DNA of 61,447 nt from Coriobacteriales bacterium (GCA_030529625.1 JAUMWN010000005.1:1-61447), one strand, 5' to 3'; numbered from the stretch's first letter, positions 7,937-17,759 are shown. Notes: generated by a model from the letters alone, not told the origin. Numbers and translations: made by a program.

Positions 7937-8811
7937 GCGTCGTCTGCCTCCTCGTCGCCGGCACACAGTCGCTCGGCCGCCTCAATAACATGCTTTGCCA
8001 GGATGGCGGTTGTCACTGAGCCCACTCCGCCCGGTACGGGAGTGATGGCGTCCACGATGGGCTCTACCTTCTCGAATACCACGTCGCCGCACAGCCGCTG
8101 CGCTCGCTCGTCCCAGTTAATGCCCACGTCCAAGACCACCTGACCGGGACGTACCGCATCATCACCCAAGACTCCTGCATGCCCGGCAGCCACCACCAAC
8201 ACGTCTGCCTCACGGGCGCGGCGCGAGAGGTCACGGGTGTGCGTGTGACACACCGTCACCGTTGCATTGCGCGCCATAAGCATTGCCGCGACAGGTCTGC
8301 CGATGACCAGGGAACGTCCCACGACCACGACGTCAGCACCGTCTAGCGCAATGCCGTAGTGATCGAGTAGCGCGATGCATGCCTCGGCCGTGCAGGGAGG
8401 AAAACCCACCGGTTGGTTGGCGAAGACGCCATAGAGCGAAGCCGCCGTTGAGCAGTCCACATCCTTAGCGGTATCCAATGCGGCACAGGCGGCCTCCTCA
8501 TCCAGGTGTTTGGGTAACGGTCGGAACATGAGGCAACCGTGAATTGACGGGTTGGCATTCACCTGGGTTATCACATCCAACAGCTCACCCTGGATGCAGT
8601 CTGCTTCCAAGACGAATGACTTGGTGCGTATGCCCACCGCCGCACAGCGCTTGAGAGCGGCACGCTCGTATGTCAGGTCGTCCTCCCGCTCACCCACGCG
8701 CACGATGGCAAGCGTTGGGGTTATGCCACGCTCCTCAAGCGATCGTGCGCGTCCGCACAGTTCTTGCGTGAGGGCCTTCGCTACGGGAAGTCCTTTGAGC
8801 AATACGGCCAT
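7933..8811 (-). CDS. folD: bifunctional methylene-THF dehydrogenase / methenyl-THF cyclohydrolase
   Basis: Interconverts 5,10-methylene-, methenyl- and 10-formyl-tetrahydrofolate using NAD(P). The 292-residue protein has the TYERAALKR segment carrying the Tyr and catalytic Lys six residues apart. [12 protein letters not shown] stands in place of the classical QLPLP. The Rossmann stretch [15 protein letters not shown] and the C-terminal [11 protein letters not shown] are canonical. The altered N-terminal motifs match the clostridial-type FolD branch. It lies 3 nt after fchA and overlaps folE, so it is translationally coupled. Confidence 0.93.
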   Translation of the reverse strand: MAVLLKGLPVAKALTQELCGRARSLEERGITPTLAIVRVGEREDDLTYERAALKRCAAVGIRTKSFVLEADCIQGELLDVITQVNANPSIHGCLMFRPLPKHLDEEAACAALDTAKDVDCSTAASLYGVFANQPVGFPPCTAEACIALLDHYGIALDGADVVVVGRSLVIGRPVAAMLMARNATVTVCHTHTRDLSRRAREADVLVVAAGHAGVLGDDAVRPGQVVLDVGINWDERAQRLCGDVVFEKVEPIVDAITPVPGGVGSVTTAILAKHVIEAAERLCAGDEEADDA

Positions 8812-8814
8812 AGG

Positions 8815-9447
8815 TCACGACACCCCCCTCACGCGCTTACTCACCTGTGCCGCGCACCGCTCGGCACGCTCGACGTAGGTGGCAAGCATCTGGTCCACCT
8901 CAGCCTCTAGTGTCTGGGCAAACTCGCGGTCTGCAAGCGTCTTGGTGTTTACGTATACGTTGAGGCTGGCGGCTTCCAGTGCCGCACGGCACAGGTAAAG
9001 GCCACACCCTACGTCCGAGAGGAGCATGCGCGAGCCCTTCTGGCCCATCTCTTCGAGCAGGTCTATGGCCTCGCACACCTGCCGCATCATCTCGAGAGGA
9101 GCTGCGCAGGCACGCTTGGTGGCCTCCTCGAGCAGGGCGGCACGCCTTGGGTCATCCCTGGGGATGGCATATGCCTGAGAGAGGGGCAAAAACGCCTCGG
9201 CATCCTCGCGTATGAGCTGGAGCAGGCGGCTGCGCACATCCTTGGCCTGCTCAAGCATGCGCTGGATGTCGGGCTCCACACTTGCATAGGCCTTCTTGCC
9301 CGTGGTGTAGTTGCCCACCATGGAGCACAGCGCCACGCCCAGCGCACCAGCCAGAGCCGCAGCTCCCCCACCTCCAGGCACAGGTTCCTTGGCAGCGAGC
9401 ACGTTCACGAAGTCGGGAAACGTGCCGCGCATCATAGTGTCAATCAT
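8815..9447 (-). CDS. fchA: methenyltetrahydrofolate cyclohydrolase / formimino-THF cyclodeaminase family protein
   Basis: All-helical FTCD_C-family enzyme of 210 residues. It probably hydrolyses methenyl-THF to 10-formyl-THF. The diagnostic N-terminal EPVPGGGGAAALAGALG and SMVGNYT motifs are intact, and SDVGCGLYLCRAALEAA is near the C-terminus. It overlaps in function with FolD's cyclohydrolase half and with histidine-degradation FtcD, but the placement between fhs and folD favours the C1 pathway role. The start at 9447 has GAGAGG 6 nt upstream. Upstream in-frame ATGs at 9465 and 9486 are less likely. Confidence 0.85.
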   Translation of the reverse strand: MIDTMMRGTFPDFVNVLAAKEPVPGGGGAAALAGALGVALCSMVGNYTTGKKAYASVEPDIQRMLEQAKDVRSRLLQLIREDAEAFLPLSQAYAIPRDDPRRAALLEEATKRACAAPLEMMRQVCEAIDLLEEMGQKGSRMLLSDVGCGLYLCRAALEAASLNVYVNTKTLADREFAQTLEAEVDQMLATYVERAERCAAQVSKRVRGVS

Positions 9448-9498
9448 TCGCATCCTCTCTTGCATAGGGCGAACACGTGACTGCATACTGCCGTGCTG

Positions 9499-11166
9499 CT
9501 AGAACAGCCCCACGATGCGCCCGTCCTCGGCAACATCGATCTTCTCGGCAGCAGGCACCTTGGGAAGACCGGGCATGGTCATGATGTCGCCTGTGAGGGC
9601 AACCACGAAGCCCGCACCGGCGGCTACGCGCAGGTTGCGAACCGTAATGCGGAATCCGTCTGGAGCACCCAGCTTGGTCTGGTCGTCGCTAAACGAGTAC
9701 TGCGTCTTTGCCACGCAGATGGGCAGCCCGCCAAAGCCCAGCTCCTCCAACTGTGCCAACTGCGTCCTGGCCGGACCCACCAGGTCCACGCCGTCCGCGT
9801 GATAGACGCGCGTGGCGATGGCGTTGAGCTTGTCCTCGATGCTCGCATCGAGCTCGTAGGAAAAGCGCAACGTGGACGCCTGGTCGCACAGGCGCACGAC
9901 CTCGTTGGCAAGGTCTATGCCACCGGCAGATCCCTTTGCCCACACCTGGGAGATTGCCACGTTCACGCCGAGTGCGTGGCAGGCCTCCTCCACCAGCGAG
10001 AGCTCTTCGGCGGTATCGGTGGGAAACGCGTTGACTGCCACGACGCAGGGGAGGCCGTACACCTGGGTGAGGTTGCGCACGTGACGCTCTAGGTTGGGCA
10101 TGCCCGCCCTGAGCGCCTCAAGGTTTGGCTTGCCGAGGTCAGCCTTGGCAACGCCTCCGTTGTATTTGAGCGCGCGTACGGTGGCAACCAGCACCACGGC
10201 CGAGGGGGCCAGGCCGGTGGCTCGACACTTGATGTCCAGGAACTTCTCGGCACCCAGGTCGGCACCGAATCCAGCCTCGGTGACCACGTAGTCTGCCATC
10301 TTCATGGCCGTGGTGGTGGCCATAACGGAGTTGCATCCATGCGCGATGTTCGCAAACGGCCCGCCGTGCACAAACGCGGGATTGTTCTCCAGCGTCTGCA
10401 CCAGGTTTGGCTTGATGGCATCCTTGAGCAGCGCCGTCATGGCACCCTCGGCATGGATGTGCGCCACGGTGACGGGCTTGCGATCGTAGGTATAGGCGAT
10501 TACCATGCGTGCTAGGCGTGCCTTGAGGTCCATGAGGTCGCTGGCAAGGCAGAATGCCGCCATCACCTCCGATGCCACGGTGATGTCGAACCCGTCCTGG
10601 CGCGGCATGCCGTCTGCCACGCCGCCCAAACCGTCCACCACGTTGCGTAGCTGACGGTCGTTCATGTCTACGCAGCGCTTCCATACGACGCGCCTGGGGT
10701 CTATGCCCAGATCGTTGCCCTGCTTTATGTGGTTGTCCAGCATGGCGGCGCACAGGTTGTTGGCCGCGCCAATGGCATGGAAGTCGCCGGTAAAGTGCAG
10801 GTTGATGTCCTCCATGGGGACAACCTGTGCGTAGCCGCCTCCAGCGGCGCCGCCCTTTATGCCAAACACGGGTCCCAGGCTTGGCTCGCGCAGACAAAGC
10901 ATGGTTTGCCTGCCCGTGCGGTTGAGTGCGTCGGCAAGACCCACCGAGGTGGTGGTCTTGCCCTCGCCCGCCGGAGTGGGGTTGATGGCGGTTACCAATA
11001 CGAGCTTTGCCTTGCTGGGTGCCTCTCGCAGGGAGTTGATGTCGACCTTAGCCTTTGTTCGGCCATAGTACTCCAGCTGGTCCTCCGAAAGACCCGCCTT
11101 TGCGGCGACCTGAGCTATGGGGAGGAGGTTTGCCTCCTGCGCTATCTGGATGTCTGACTTACACAC
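9499..11166 (-). CDS. fhs: formate-tetrahydrofolate ligase
   Basis: ATP-dependent formation of 10-formyl-THF from formate and THF, the entry step of the methyl branch. It can run backwards to make ATP in anaerobes. The 555-residue protein, standard for Fhs, has the P-loop-like [17 protein letters not shown]-type segment (here [13 protein letters not shown]) and the conserved [24 protein letters not shown]. The start codon is GTG at 11166 with GGAAGGA 7 nt upstream. It is the first gene of fhs-fchA-folD-folE-folC-queD. The 126-nt upstream spacer should hold the promoter, but no convincing -35/-10 pair was seen. Confidence 0.96.
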   Translation of the reverse strand: MCKSDIQIAQEANLLPIAQVAAKAGLSEDQLEYYGRTKAKVDINSLREAPSKAKLVLVTAINPTPAGEGKTTTSVGLADALNRTGRQTMLCLREPSLGPVFGIKGGAAGGGYAQVVPMEDINLHFTGDFHAIGAANNLCAAMLDNHIKQGNDLGIDPRRVVWKRCVDMNDRQLRNVVDGLGGVADGMPRQDGFDITVASEVMAAFCLASDLMDLKARLARMVIAYTYDRKPVTVAHIHAEGAMTALLKDAIKPNLVQTLENNPAFVHGGPFANIAHGCNSVMATTTAMKMADYVVTEAGFGADLGAEKFLDIKCRATGLAPSAVVLVATVRALKYNGGVAKADLGKPNLEALRAGMPNLERHVRNLTQVYGLPCVVAVNAFPTDTAEELSLVEEACHALGVNVAISQVWAKGSAGGIDLANEVVRLCDQASTLRFSYELDASIEDKLNAIATRVYHADGVDLVGPARTQLAQLEELGFGGLPICVAKTQYSFSDDQTKLGAPDGFRITVRNLRVAAGAGFVVALTGDIMTMPGLPKVPAAEKIDVAEDGRIVGLF

Positions 11167-11292
11167 GACAGGTTCCTTCCGCTCGCGTGCTGCACTTCTG
11201 TTACATGCGTATGGTATGCCAACTCTCTAGGTAAAACGCCCGCATGCCGCACACAACGTCAAATTACCAACTGGCACGCAGGGCCGACCATC

Positions 11293-12078
11293 TTAGCGTA
11301 CGCCCAACGTGTTAAGGAAAACGTTCTCGAGGGGCTCCCATGAGTGGCTCTGGGCCTCGAGGTCGTTTGCCACCTGCCGGTACGTCTTGAGGGCGCTTGC
11401 GATAAATGCGTCTATGTCGGGGATTCTTGGCCCCTCGTCCTTCTCGCTCATGGTTACCTTGGCAGCGAGCAGCTCGTCAATGGCGGGTAGCAGCAACTCG
11501 TCTGCGGCCGAGGCAACCAGCTCGCCAAAGTCCACTGGGGGAATGGTGCCCTGTTGGGCGATGTGCTTGCATGCCAACAACGGACGCAGTGCGTACAGGT
11601 ACTTCTTGTATCGCACACGATCGCCTTGGAGGAACTCCTCGTTGGTGTTGTGCGCTATGCCCAGGTAGCTGTGCATAGCCGCCTTTGGCGAGAAGTACGG
11701 GCGGACCACCTCCCAAATGCCCCGCCACTCCTTGGTGGTAAGGTACAGCACCGGAGAGTTCGCCCACTCAAAGAGGAACAGGTTACCCTTATGTGCCAGC
11801 TGCAGCGTCTTGGAGAGGTCCCAGCCACATACGTCCAGCGTCTCGTCCACCACCCACTCTATGGTGTCCTTGCGACGAGGCTTGAGCGTGAGGTAGTCCC
11901 GTTCGTTGCGTACATAGATAAAGCGCACGTCGTAGTCGCTGTCCGGTGAGGCAAAGCCCCAGGCACGGCTGCCGCTCTCCACCGCATACAGCACCCGTAC
12001 GTCCTGCGCCCGCTCGACCTCTTCGAGCGTGGACAGGATCAGGTCTGTGGCGTCGCCTTCAAAGTCCTTGTATTGCAT
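11293..12078 (-). CDS. RlaP-like nucleotidyltransferase-superfamily protein
   Basis: 261-residue member of the DNA polymerase beta-like nucleotidyltransferase superfamily (COG3541 / RlaP Pfam family). The minimal-fold motif GSRAWGFASPDSDYDVRFIYV carries the G-S...D-x-D metal-binding pattern. A helical C-terminal domain includes VRYKKYLYALRPLLACKHI. RlaP proteins are sometimes linked to RNA repair. No RNA ligase or Hen1 neighbour is present here, so the substrate is unknown. CAGGTGAAAC precedes the ATG. It stands apart from the fhs operon (126-nt gap) and has repeat element B upstream. Confidence 0.82.
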   Translation of the reverse strand: MQYKDFEGDATDLILSTLEEVERAQDVRVLYAVESGSRAWGFASPDSDYDVRFIYVRNERDYLTLKPRRKDTIEWVVDETLDVCGWDLSKTLQLAHKGNLFLFEWANSPVLYLTTKEWRGIWEVVRPYFSPKAAMHSYLGIAHNTNEEFLQGDRVRYKKYLYALRPLLACKHIAQQGTIPPVDFGELVASAADELLLPAIDELLAAKVTMSEKDEGPRIPDIDAFIASALKTYRQVANDLEAQSHSWEPLENVFLNTLGVR

Positions 12079-12177
12079 GTTTCACCTGCCAAGGTACGGG
12101 GTTTGCTCCCCAACAATGTTGAGCCATCGCCACGATTTGCGCAAGGGCTTTGGTAGCGCGTGTGTAGCTGATGAGTC

Positions 12178-12279
12178 GTGTCCATTTGGGAAGAGGTACC
12201 TTTGGGACACGTCCGGCAACCCTTGTGCCACGGCATGCCCTACCGAGTGTCCCAAAGGTACCTCTTCCCAAATGGACAC
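12178..12279. repeat. GTGTCC/GGGAAGAGG inverted-repeat element, copy B
   Basis: 102-bp element with perfectly matched 33-nt terminal inverted repeats (12178-12210 and 12247-12279, beginning GTGTCCATTTGGGAAGAGG). They flank a 36-nt centre. It is the best preserved of three copies. It lies between the cyclo-ligase 3' end and the nucleotidyltransferase start. As RNA it would form a very long hairpin. No coding capacity. Confidence 0.85.
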
Positions 12280-12309
12280 AGGCTGCATACACCGTTGTGT
12301 GGATGTGTG

Positions 12310-12912
12310 TCATTGCACGCGTGCAAACTCGGTGACCACGAGGGAAACCGGCACGTCGTGCGGCTCCACCACGCCAAGGGCGCGCAGGTCGTCCATCACC
12401 AGTTCCTCCCGGCACAGGCCCACCGAGCAGCCGTCAAAGCCCTGCAGGAACCGGTCGTAGAATCCCCCACCGTAGCCAATGCGCATGCCCAGTCTGTCGA
12501 AGGCAAGTCCCGGCACGAGCGCCAGGGGGCTTAGTGCGTCGCGCGGGTTCACGAGGGTGGTTGGGTTGTCTGGCGGCTCAGGCACGCCAAACGAGCTTCT
12601 CAGCAGATGTTTGAGCGAGTCCACGCGGTGCCACGCCATGGTGTGGTCTGTCATGTGACAGCGTGGCAGCGCCACCACCTTGCCGCTTTCCCATGCCGTC
12701 GCAATGAGGTCGTATGTGCTCACCTCCGAGCCTATGCTCGCATACGAGAGCACTAGGTCTGCCTGGGCGAATTGTGCAAGACCGCTTACGCATGCCGTGA
12801 TGCGCGCATCGATTGCCGCCCGCTGTGTGCGGCCCATGTTGTCGCGCCGCTCACGGCAGTGCTTCCTCAGTGCGGCCTTTGCCTGCGGCAAGCCTGTGTC
12901 GCCTATCGCCAT
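12310..12912 (-). CDS. 5-formyltetrahydrofolate cyclo-ligase
   Basis: ATP-dependent conversion of 5-formyl-THF (folinate) to 5,10-methenyl-THF, which clears an inhibitory folate by-product. The 200-residue product has the family signature VPGLAFDRLGMRIGYGGGFYDRFL near residues 130-155 and a basic N-terminal KAALRKHCRERR segment. The start at 12912 overlaps the ATPase stop by 10 nt and gives the normal family length. The frame continues open to 13083, but that part lies within the ATPase gene. It complements the folate operon a few kb away. Confidence 0.9.
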   Translation of the reverse strand: MAIGDTGLPQAKAALRKHCRERRDNMGRTQRAAIDARITACVSGLAQFAQADLVLSYASIGSEVSTYDLIATAWESGKVVALPRCHMTDHTMAWHRVDSLKHLLRSSFGVPEPPDNPTTLVNPRDALSPLALVPGLAFDRLGMRIGYGGGFYDRFLQGFDGCSVGLCREELVMDDLRALGVVEPHDVPVSLVVTEFARVQ

Positions 12913-15209
12913 TGCAGCTTGCCCCGTATATAGGCGAGCAGGATGCTCAGAATTTGGAGCACGCCAACTTCGGCAAAGGCAAATACCGCGCAGAGCACCC
13001 AGGCACGCATGGACATGTTGTTGATGTCGAACAGGCGCCAAAAGAACCCGCAACCACCAATAAAGCCCAGGGAACAGATGCACAGCACCATAATCCTGTA
13101 CATGTTGGGCGGTTGGATGAGCCGTATCAGTATGAGAAATCCAACCACCGAGAGCAGATAGGTACTCGCCGTTGCCACGTCTGCTTGCGATATCTCGAAC
13201 AGCCTGGCAAACACCATCATAAAGGCGATGGCCACAAACGACGTGAGGGCCGCTGGCAGAGAGCGAAGCAGCACCTCCGCCACGAATCGACCCTTCTGCT
13301 TCGCGTCGTTGGGCTCGAAGGCCAGCAGGAACGCCGGGAGCCCAATGTTGAAGAACGAGATGAGGGCGACCTGGTTGGGTGTGAGCGGATAGGTGAACGC
13401 ACCAAAGATGGCGAACAGTGCCATCGAGAGCGAGAAGATGTTCTTGTACAAAAACAGGGTCGCCGACCTCGTGATGTTGTTGATGTCGCGCCTGCCCTCA
13501 AAAACGATGTCGTTCATGCTGGCAAAGTCGTTGTCGAGCAACACCACCTGTGCGGCCTGGCGAGCCGCGTCGCTGCCGCTGCCCATGGCGATGGAGCAGT
13601 CGGCCTCCTTCATGGCAAGGATGTCGTTGACGCCGTCTCCGGTCATCGCCACCAACAGGCCCTCATCTTTGAGCGCGAGCACGAGCTCCTTCTTTTGCTC
13701 GGGCGTCACGCGTCCAAACACCGTGTAGGTGCGCACGGCGTCGCGCATCTTCTGGGGCGAGTCAAGCTCGGTGGCACTCACGTAGCTCGACGCGTTCTTT
13801 ATACCCGCCTGCTGCGCCACCTTGGACACCGTTACGGGATTGTCTCCGCTTATCACCTTTATACCCACGTCCTGGCGTGCGAACTCGGCAAACGTAGCCG
13901 CTGCGTCGGGTCGTATCTCGTTGCGTAGACACACGTGCAGCAGCGCATGGCATGCCTCCTCTGTGCCTTGCGCAAACGTGATCACGCGCATGCCGGCCTC
14001 GGCTCGCTCGTCCAGCATTGGACGGCATGTCTCGAGTTCCTGCGGCCCCAGCACCATCTCGGGCGCGCCGAGTCGATAGACTACGTCCCCGCTCACCACC
14101 TGGGAGTACTTGAGCTTGGACGAGAACGGCGTTACCTCCGCGTCTGGGAGCTCGTGAGCCGATCCCACATAGGATCGAAGCGCGTTGATGGTGGCGTTGG
14201 CGTCGGAGACGGTCGCGACGTAGGAGGAAAGCAGGCCGAGCGCGTCATCTCGCACCTGTTCGCCATCACGCGCGTCGAGCAACTCCTCAACCACCATGTC
14301 GCCACTGGTTATGGTGCCGGTCTTGTCCACGCACAGCACGTCGACTCGCGCCAGCGTCTCGATGCTGCGCATGTCGTGGAGCAGCACCGACTTCTTGGCG
14401 AGCCGCATGGCCGAAAGAGCGAGTGCTATGGTTACCAGCAGATACAGTCCCTCGGGTATCATGCCAACCACGGCGCTCACCATGGAGGTGATGGCGTCGG
14501 AAAACGGAACGCCCTGGGAAATCGCACGCCAATACAGTAGGCCTCCCACCGGTATGATTATGATGCCTGCCGCAAGGATTATGCGATCGATGTCGGCCAC
14601 CATCTGAGACTTCTTGTCCTTGACTTCCTTGGCCTGTGCGGTAAGCCGGGCGGCATACGAATCGGCCCCCACGTGCGTGAGGCGCGCCACAATTCGGCCT
14701 GCCACCACGAAGCTGCCCGACATGAGCTCGGAGCCCACGCTCTTTTGCACCTCGTCCTGCTCGCCGGTGAGCAATGATTCGTTGACGCCGGCCTCACCCT
14801 CCAACACGACGGCGTCGGCAGGGATCTGCTGTCCGGCCTCGAGCACCACGACGTCGCCCAGCACCAGGTCGGGCATGGGTACCAAGACGTCCTGGCCGTC
14901 TCTCACGGCAGTGTAGGACGACACGTCGAGCAGTGCCAGCTTGTCGAGGACCTGCTTTGCGCGCAGCTGCTGCACGATGCCGATTATCATGTTGGCCACG
15001 ATCACGGGCAATATGGTGAGGTTCTTGTACGAGCCCGCCACCACCAGAAGCACTGCCAGCAGGACAAAGATGCCGTTAAAATAGGTGAACACGTTGGATG
15101 CCACGATGGCAGCTACGCTCGTGCCCGACTTGGTGGGCATGGCATTGGACTTGCCGTTCCGCGCCAGCTGCGCTGCCTCCTCGCCTGTGAGGCCCTTCCA
15201 TGTGGCCAT
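12903..15209 (-). CDS. cation-translocating P-type ATPase, CtpE-like
   Basis: 768-residue membrane pump. It has the phosphorylation motif DKTGTITSG (Asp near residue 295), actuator loop LLTGEQDEV, and hinge MTGDGVNDILAMKEADCSIAMGSGSDAA. Membrane-helix pairs lie near residues 35-80 and 220-290, with a C-terminal helical cluster from about 560. There is no N-terminal heavy-metal (CxxC) domain. The GVNDILA and LLDNDFASM blocks resemble mycobacterial CtpE, a proposed Ca2+ exporter. The cation is therefore inferred and not shown. It is the first gene of a pair with the cyclo-ligase and is divergent from the phosphatase gene. Confidence 0.88.
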   Translation of the reverse strand: MATWKGLTGEEAAQLARNGKSNAMPTKSGTSVAAIVASNVFTYFNGIFVLLAVLLVVAGSYKNLTILPVIVANMIIGIVQQLRAKQVLDKLALLDVSSYTAVRDGQDVLVPMPDLVLGDVVVLEAGQQIPADAVVLEGEAGVNESLLTGEQDEVQKSVGSELMSGSFVVAGRIVARLTHVGADSYAARLTAQAKEVKDKKSQMVADIDRIILAAGIIIIPVGGLLYWRAISQGVPFSDAITSMVSAVVGMIPEGLYLLVTIALALSAMRLAKKSVLLHDMRSIETLARVDVLCVDKTGTITSGDMVVEELLDARDGEQVRDDALGLLSSYVATVSDANATINALRSYVGSAHELPDAEVTPFSSKLKYSQVVSGDVVYRLGAPEMVLGPQELETCRPMLDERAEAGMRVITFAQGTEEACHALLHVCLRNEIRPDAAATFAEFARQDVGIKVISGDNPVTVSKVAQQAGIKNASSYVSATELDSPQKMRDAVRTYTVFGRVTPEQKKELVLALKDEGLLVAMTGDGVNDILAMKEADCSIAMGSGSDAARQAAQVVLLDNDFASMNDIVFEGRRDINNITRSATLFLYKNIFSLSMALFAIFGAFTYPLTPNQVALISFFNIGLPAFLLAFEPNDAKQKGRFVAEVLLRSLPAALTSFVAIAFMMVFARLFEISQADVATASTYLLSVVGFLILIRLIQPPNMYRIMVLCICSLGFIGGCGFFWRLFDINNMSMRAWVLCAVFAFAEVGVLQILSILLAYIRGKLQWR

Positions 15210-15356
15210 CCGTTTTCCCCCTCACGTATCAATGCCTCTATTGTGACAGATTGGTCGACGTCTGTGGTTCAGCGATGCGCTCGTCCCCGAGTTTGGCCAA
15301 AACTCAAAAACGCCTTGCATGCGATTCGACATGCGAAAACCAAGGAGCCGTTCTGC

Positions 15357-15362
15357 GATAAT
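15357..15362 (+). promoter_or_regulatory. candidate extended -10 promoter for the SpoIIE-type phosphatase gene
   Basis: TGCGATAAT (extended -10, TGn + GATAAT) lies 33 nt before the ATG at 15395. No good -35 hexamer is visible 16-18 nt upstream. The same 185-nt spacer must also carry the promoter of the divergent P-type ATPase. Confidence 0.4.
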
Positions 15363-15394
15363 GGCATTGAGTCAACTGGACGAAAGGTGTTGGT

Positions 15395-17695
15395 ATGTCC
15401 ATCGCAAGACGCATTGGCGGACTGTTTGAGTGGAAGGGCCTACTCGGTGCCATGGAGCGCCGCAAGCGCATCATGGCCGTAGTCACCTTGGTCGTCATGC
15501 AAGTCTGTCTTACCTTTACGCAGATGGGCTTTGTGTACAACGGGCTGGATGTGCCGTTTTCTGCCTACGTTGTAGTGCTGCTCATGCCCGTTGCTGCCTC
15601 CGCCCTTCTGCTCGGCACGATGTGGGGGGCCTTGCTTGGCCTGAGTGCGGGCACGTTGCTCTTTGTACATGCCAGATTCCTGCCTCTCGACTTCCACGAG
15701 CTCGTTTTCGTGACGCCAGGCACCTCAATCATCATGCTGTGCGTAAGTGGGCTACTGTTGGGCCTCTTTTTTGGTATTGGCCTACCTTTGGCGCGCGGGC
15801 CCATGCAAGGCCTCGTGCGCATTGCCATTCCCTGCGTTGTGGTCTCCTTTCTCTACACCATCACGGCAAACGCAATAGCCTTCAATGCCATAGTCAGTGA
15901 CTTTGCCTCCGAGGCCTCAGCAAATCTTACACAAGAGCAGTTCATGATCCGCTTCTCAACAGAGATTGCGCTCATGACGTCGCGCCTGGGAAGTCTGCTT
16001 GGTCAAGCGCTTACCGATGCACTGCTCATGATCGTAGTGTGCTGTGCCTTGAATTGTTTTGTGCGCATCGTGCACACCCATGGCAACAACATGGGTGTGC
16101 GTACCCTCTTTTGCATCTGGCTCGTCGACATCGTCTCCATCGTGTTTATGCTTGGCGCGACCGTCTGTTTTTTGGGGTCGACGGTCTACGAGTTCCAAAA
16201 GGGATCTGCTTCCACGAACACCGAGGTGGACTACATATTTGGCCAAATTGATGCAGCGCGCGAGCGCAACGCAACGATTGAACAACTGGTGGGTTCGCTG
16301 GACGCAAACAATGGAGACCTCAGTCAGGAGCAGAAAGACGATTTTTACGTAGCGACCCATCCACTTGGCAGCATCCTCAACGGCTACACTCTAAACGAGA
16401 CGGGCTATGTGGCAATCTTGGAGAACGACCACATAGTTATGAGCAACGACAAGTCCCTGCCTGAGGGCCGCAACATAGACGAGGTCCTCGAAATTGGTGG
16501 CATGCGTGCGCTTAACAAGAGCCTGCAAAGCGGCGCCATGGAGCGATTCCTCCTGGACGAGATCTACACGGACGCGTATGGCAAGACCACGGCCAGCTCC
16601 ACACAAATCGCCTACCTGCTCGCCAGGCAGCAGGGCGCCTACACCGTACTCATAATGCAGACGTCCGACAGCATCTTCAAGGACAGGGTAACCACCATGC
16701 TGGGCGTGTACTTTGTCACCCTCATGATGTTCCTCTCGGTAATAGGACTTGTGACGTATCTGTTGTCAACCGTGGTGGGTCGGCGCATTGACTACATCGA
16801 CCACACGCTTGGGCGCATCACCCAGGGCGACTTGGAGGCCCGTGCCAACGTTTCTGGCACAAGGGAGTTCAAGTCGCTGTCGTCAGGCATCAACTACACC
16901 GTGGACGTACTCAAGGGATGGATCGCCGAGGCCGAGTCGCGCATAGACGCCGAGCTGGCCGCAGCCCGTGCCATCCAGGAGTCTGCCCTGCCCACCACGT
17001 TTCCCGCCTTTCCTCACATACGCAAGTTTGCGCTGTATGCCTCCATGGACCCTGCCAAGCAGGTTGGCGGTGACTTCTATGACTTCTTCCTCCTAGACGG
17101 TTCGGGCGAGGACGATGGACGCGTGTGCTTCGTGATTGCTGACGTTTCGGGCAAGGGCATACCCGCTGCCCTCTTTATGATGAAGGCCAAGGCACTCCTT
17201 CGCGAGAGCATGGAGCAGGGTGCCGGGCTCGTGGACGCCGTGGCAAACACAAACCGCCAACTGTGCGACGGAAACTCAAAGATGATGTTTGTAACCGCGT
17301 GGATTGGCGTGCTCGACTACGGTACGGGTCGCGTGGAGTATGTGAATGCGGGGCACAACCTCCCACTCTTCCGTGCGTGCGACGGCTCGCTCAACTGGGT
17401 GGAGTGCGTCGCGGAGCCACCCCTGGGGATACTGGACGGCTACCGGCATACGTTGCATGAGCTTGCTTGGCAGCCGCAAGACAAGCTCCTGTTGTACACG
17501 GACGGCGTGACCGAGGCCATGAACGTACGCGACGAACTGTACGGCGAGGACCGGCTTGAAGACGTGATTCGCGCCAACGGCACGCTGGAACCCCAACCGC
17601 TCATCGAGGCGATACGTGCCAGCGTGGCAGACTACGCCACCGGCGCCGAGCAGTCCGACGACATCACCATGCTCTCAATCGAGATGTGCGACTGA
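15395..17695 (+). CDS. membrane-bound SpoIIE/RsbU-type PP2C phosphatase with HAMP and sensor region
   Basis: 766 residues. The N-terminal part has about six to seven membrane helices (residues 25-300, resembling ABC-ECF-type integral sensors). An extracytoplasmic region (about 305-445) follows, containing VAILENDHIVMSND, a cache/PAS-like pattern. Then come another helix (about 450-472), a HAMP linker (YIDHTLGRITQGDLEARA) and a SpoIIE phosphatase domain. That domain has GGDFYDFF, ADVSGKGIPAALFM, NAGHNLPL and YTDGVTEA...SDDITML metal-binding acidic residues. Such enzymes dephosphorylate STAS anti-anti-sigma factors. No STAS, anti-sigma kinase or sigma partner gene lies nearby. GAAAGG precedes the ATG. 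Confidence 0.87.
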   Translation: MSIARRIGGLFEWKGLLGAMERRKRIMAVVTLVVMQVCLTFTQMGFVYNGLDVPFSAYVVVLLMPVAASALLLGTMWGALLGLSAGTLLFVHARFLPLDFHELVFVTPGTSIIMLCVSGLLLGLFFGIGLPLARGPMQGLVRIAIPCVVVSFLYTITANAIAFNAIVSDFASEASANLTQEQFMIRFSTEIALMTSRLGSLLGQALTDALLMIVVCCALNCFVRIVHTHGNNMGVRTLFCIWLVDIVSIVFMLGATVCFLGSTVYEFQKGSASTNTEVDYIFGQIDAARERNATIEQLVGSLDANNGDLSQEQKDDFYVATHPLGSILNGYTLNETGYVAILENDHIVMSNDKSLPEGRNIDEVLEIGGMRALNKSLQSGAMERFLLDEIYTDAYGKTTASSTQIAYLLARQQGAYTVLIMQTSDSIFKDRVTTMLGVYFVTLMMFLSVIGLVTYLLSTVVGRRIDYIDHTLGRITQGDLEARANVSGTREFKSLSSGINYTVDVLKGWIAEAESRIDAELAAARAIQESALPTTFPAFPHIRKFALYASMDPAKQVGGDFYDFFLLDGSGEDDGRVCFVIADVSGKGIPAALFMMKAKALLRESMEQGAGLVDAVANTNRQLCDGNSKMMFVTAWIGVLDYGTGRVEYVNAGHNLPLFRACDGSLNWVECVAEPPLGILDGYRHTLHELAWQPQDKLLLYTDGVTEAMNVRDELYGEDRLEDVIRANGTLEPQPLIEAIRASVADYATGAEQSDDITMLSIEMCD

Positions 17696-17704
17696 CGCGT
17701 CTCG

Positions 17705-17759
17705 TATGCACTGGGGGGGACTGTCCCCTAAACACAGGGGACTGTCCCCCCAGTGCATA
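17705..17759. repeat. GGGGACWGTCCCC hairpin between convergent genes
   Basis: Outer arms TATGCACTGGGGGG and CCCCCCAGTGCATA enclose two tandem core palindromes (GGGGACTGTCCCC) separated by TAAACACA. It lies between the convergent phosphatase and cellulase genes and could terminate either transcript. A U-run is weak, so its role as a simple terminator is uncertain. Confidence 0.75.
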
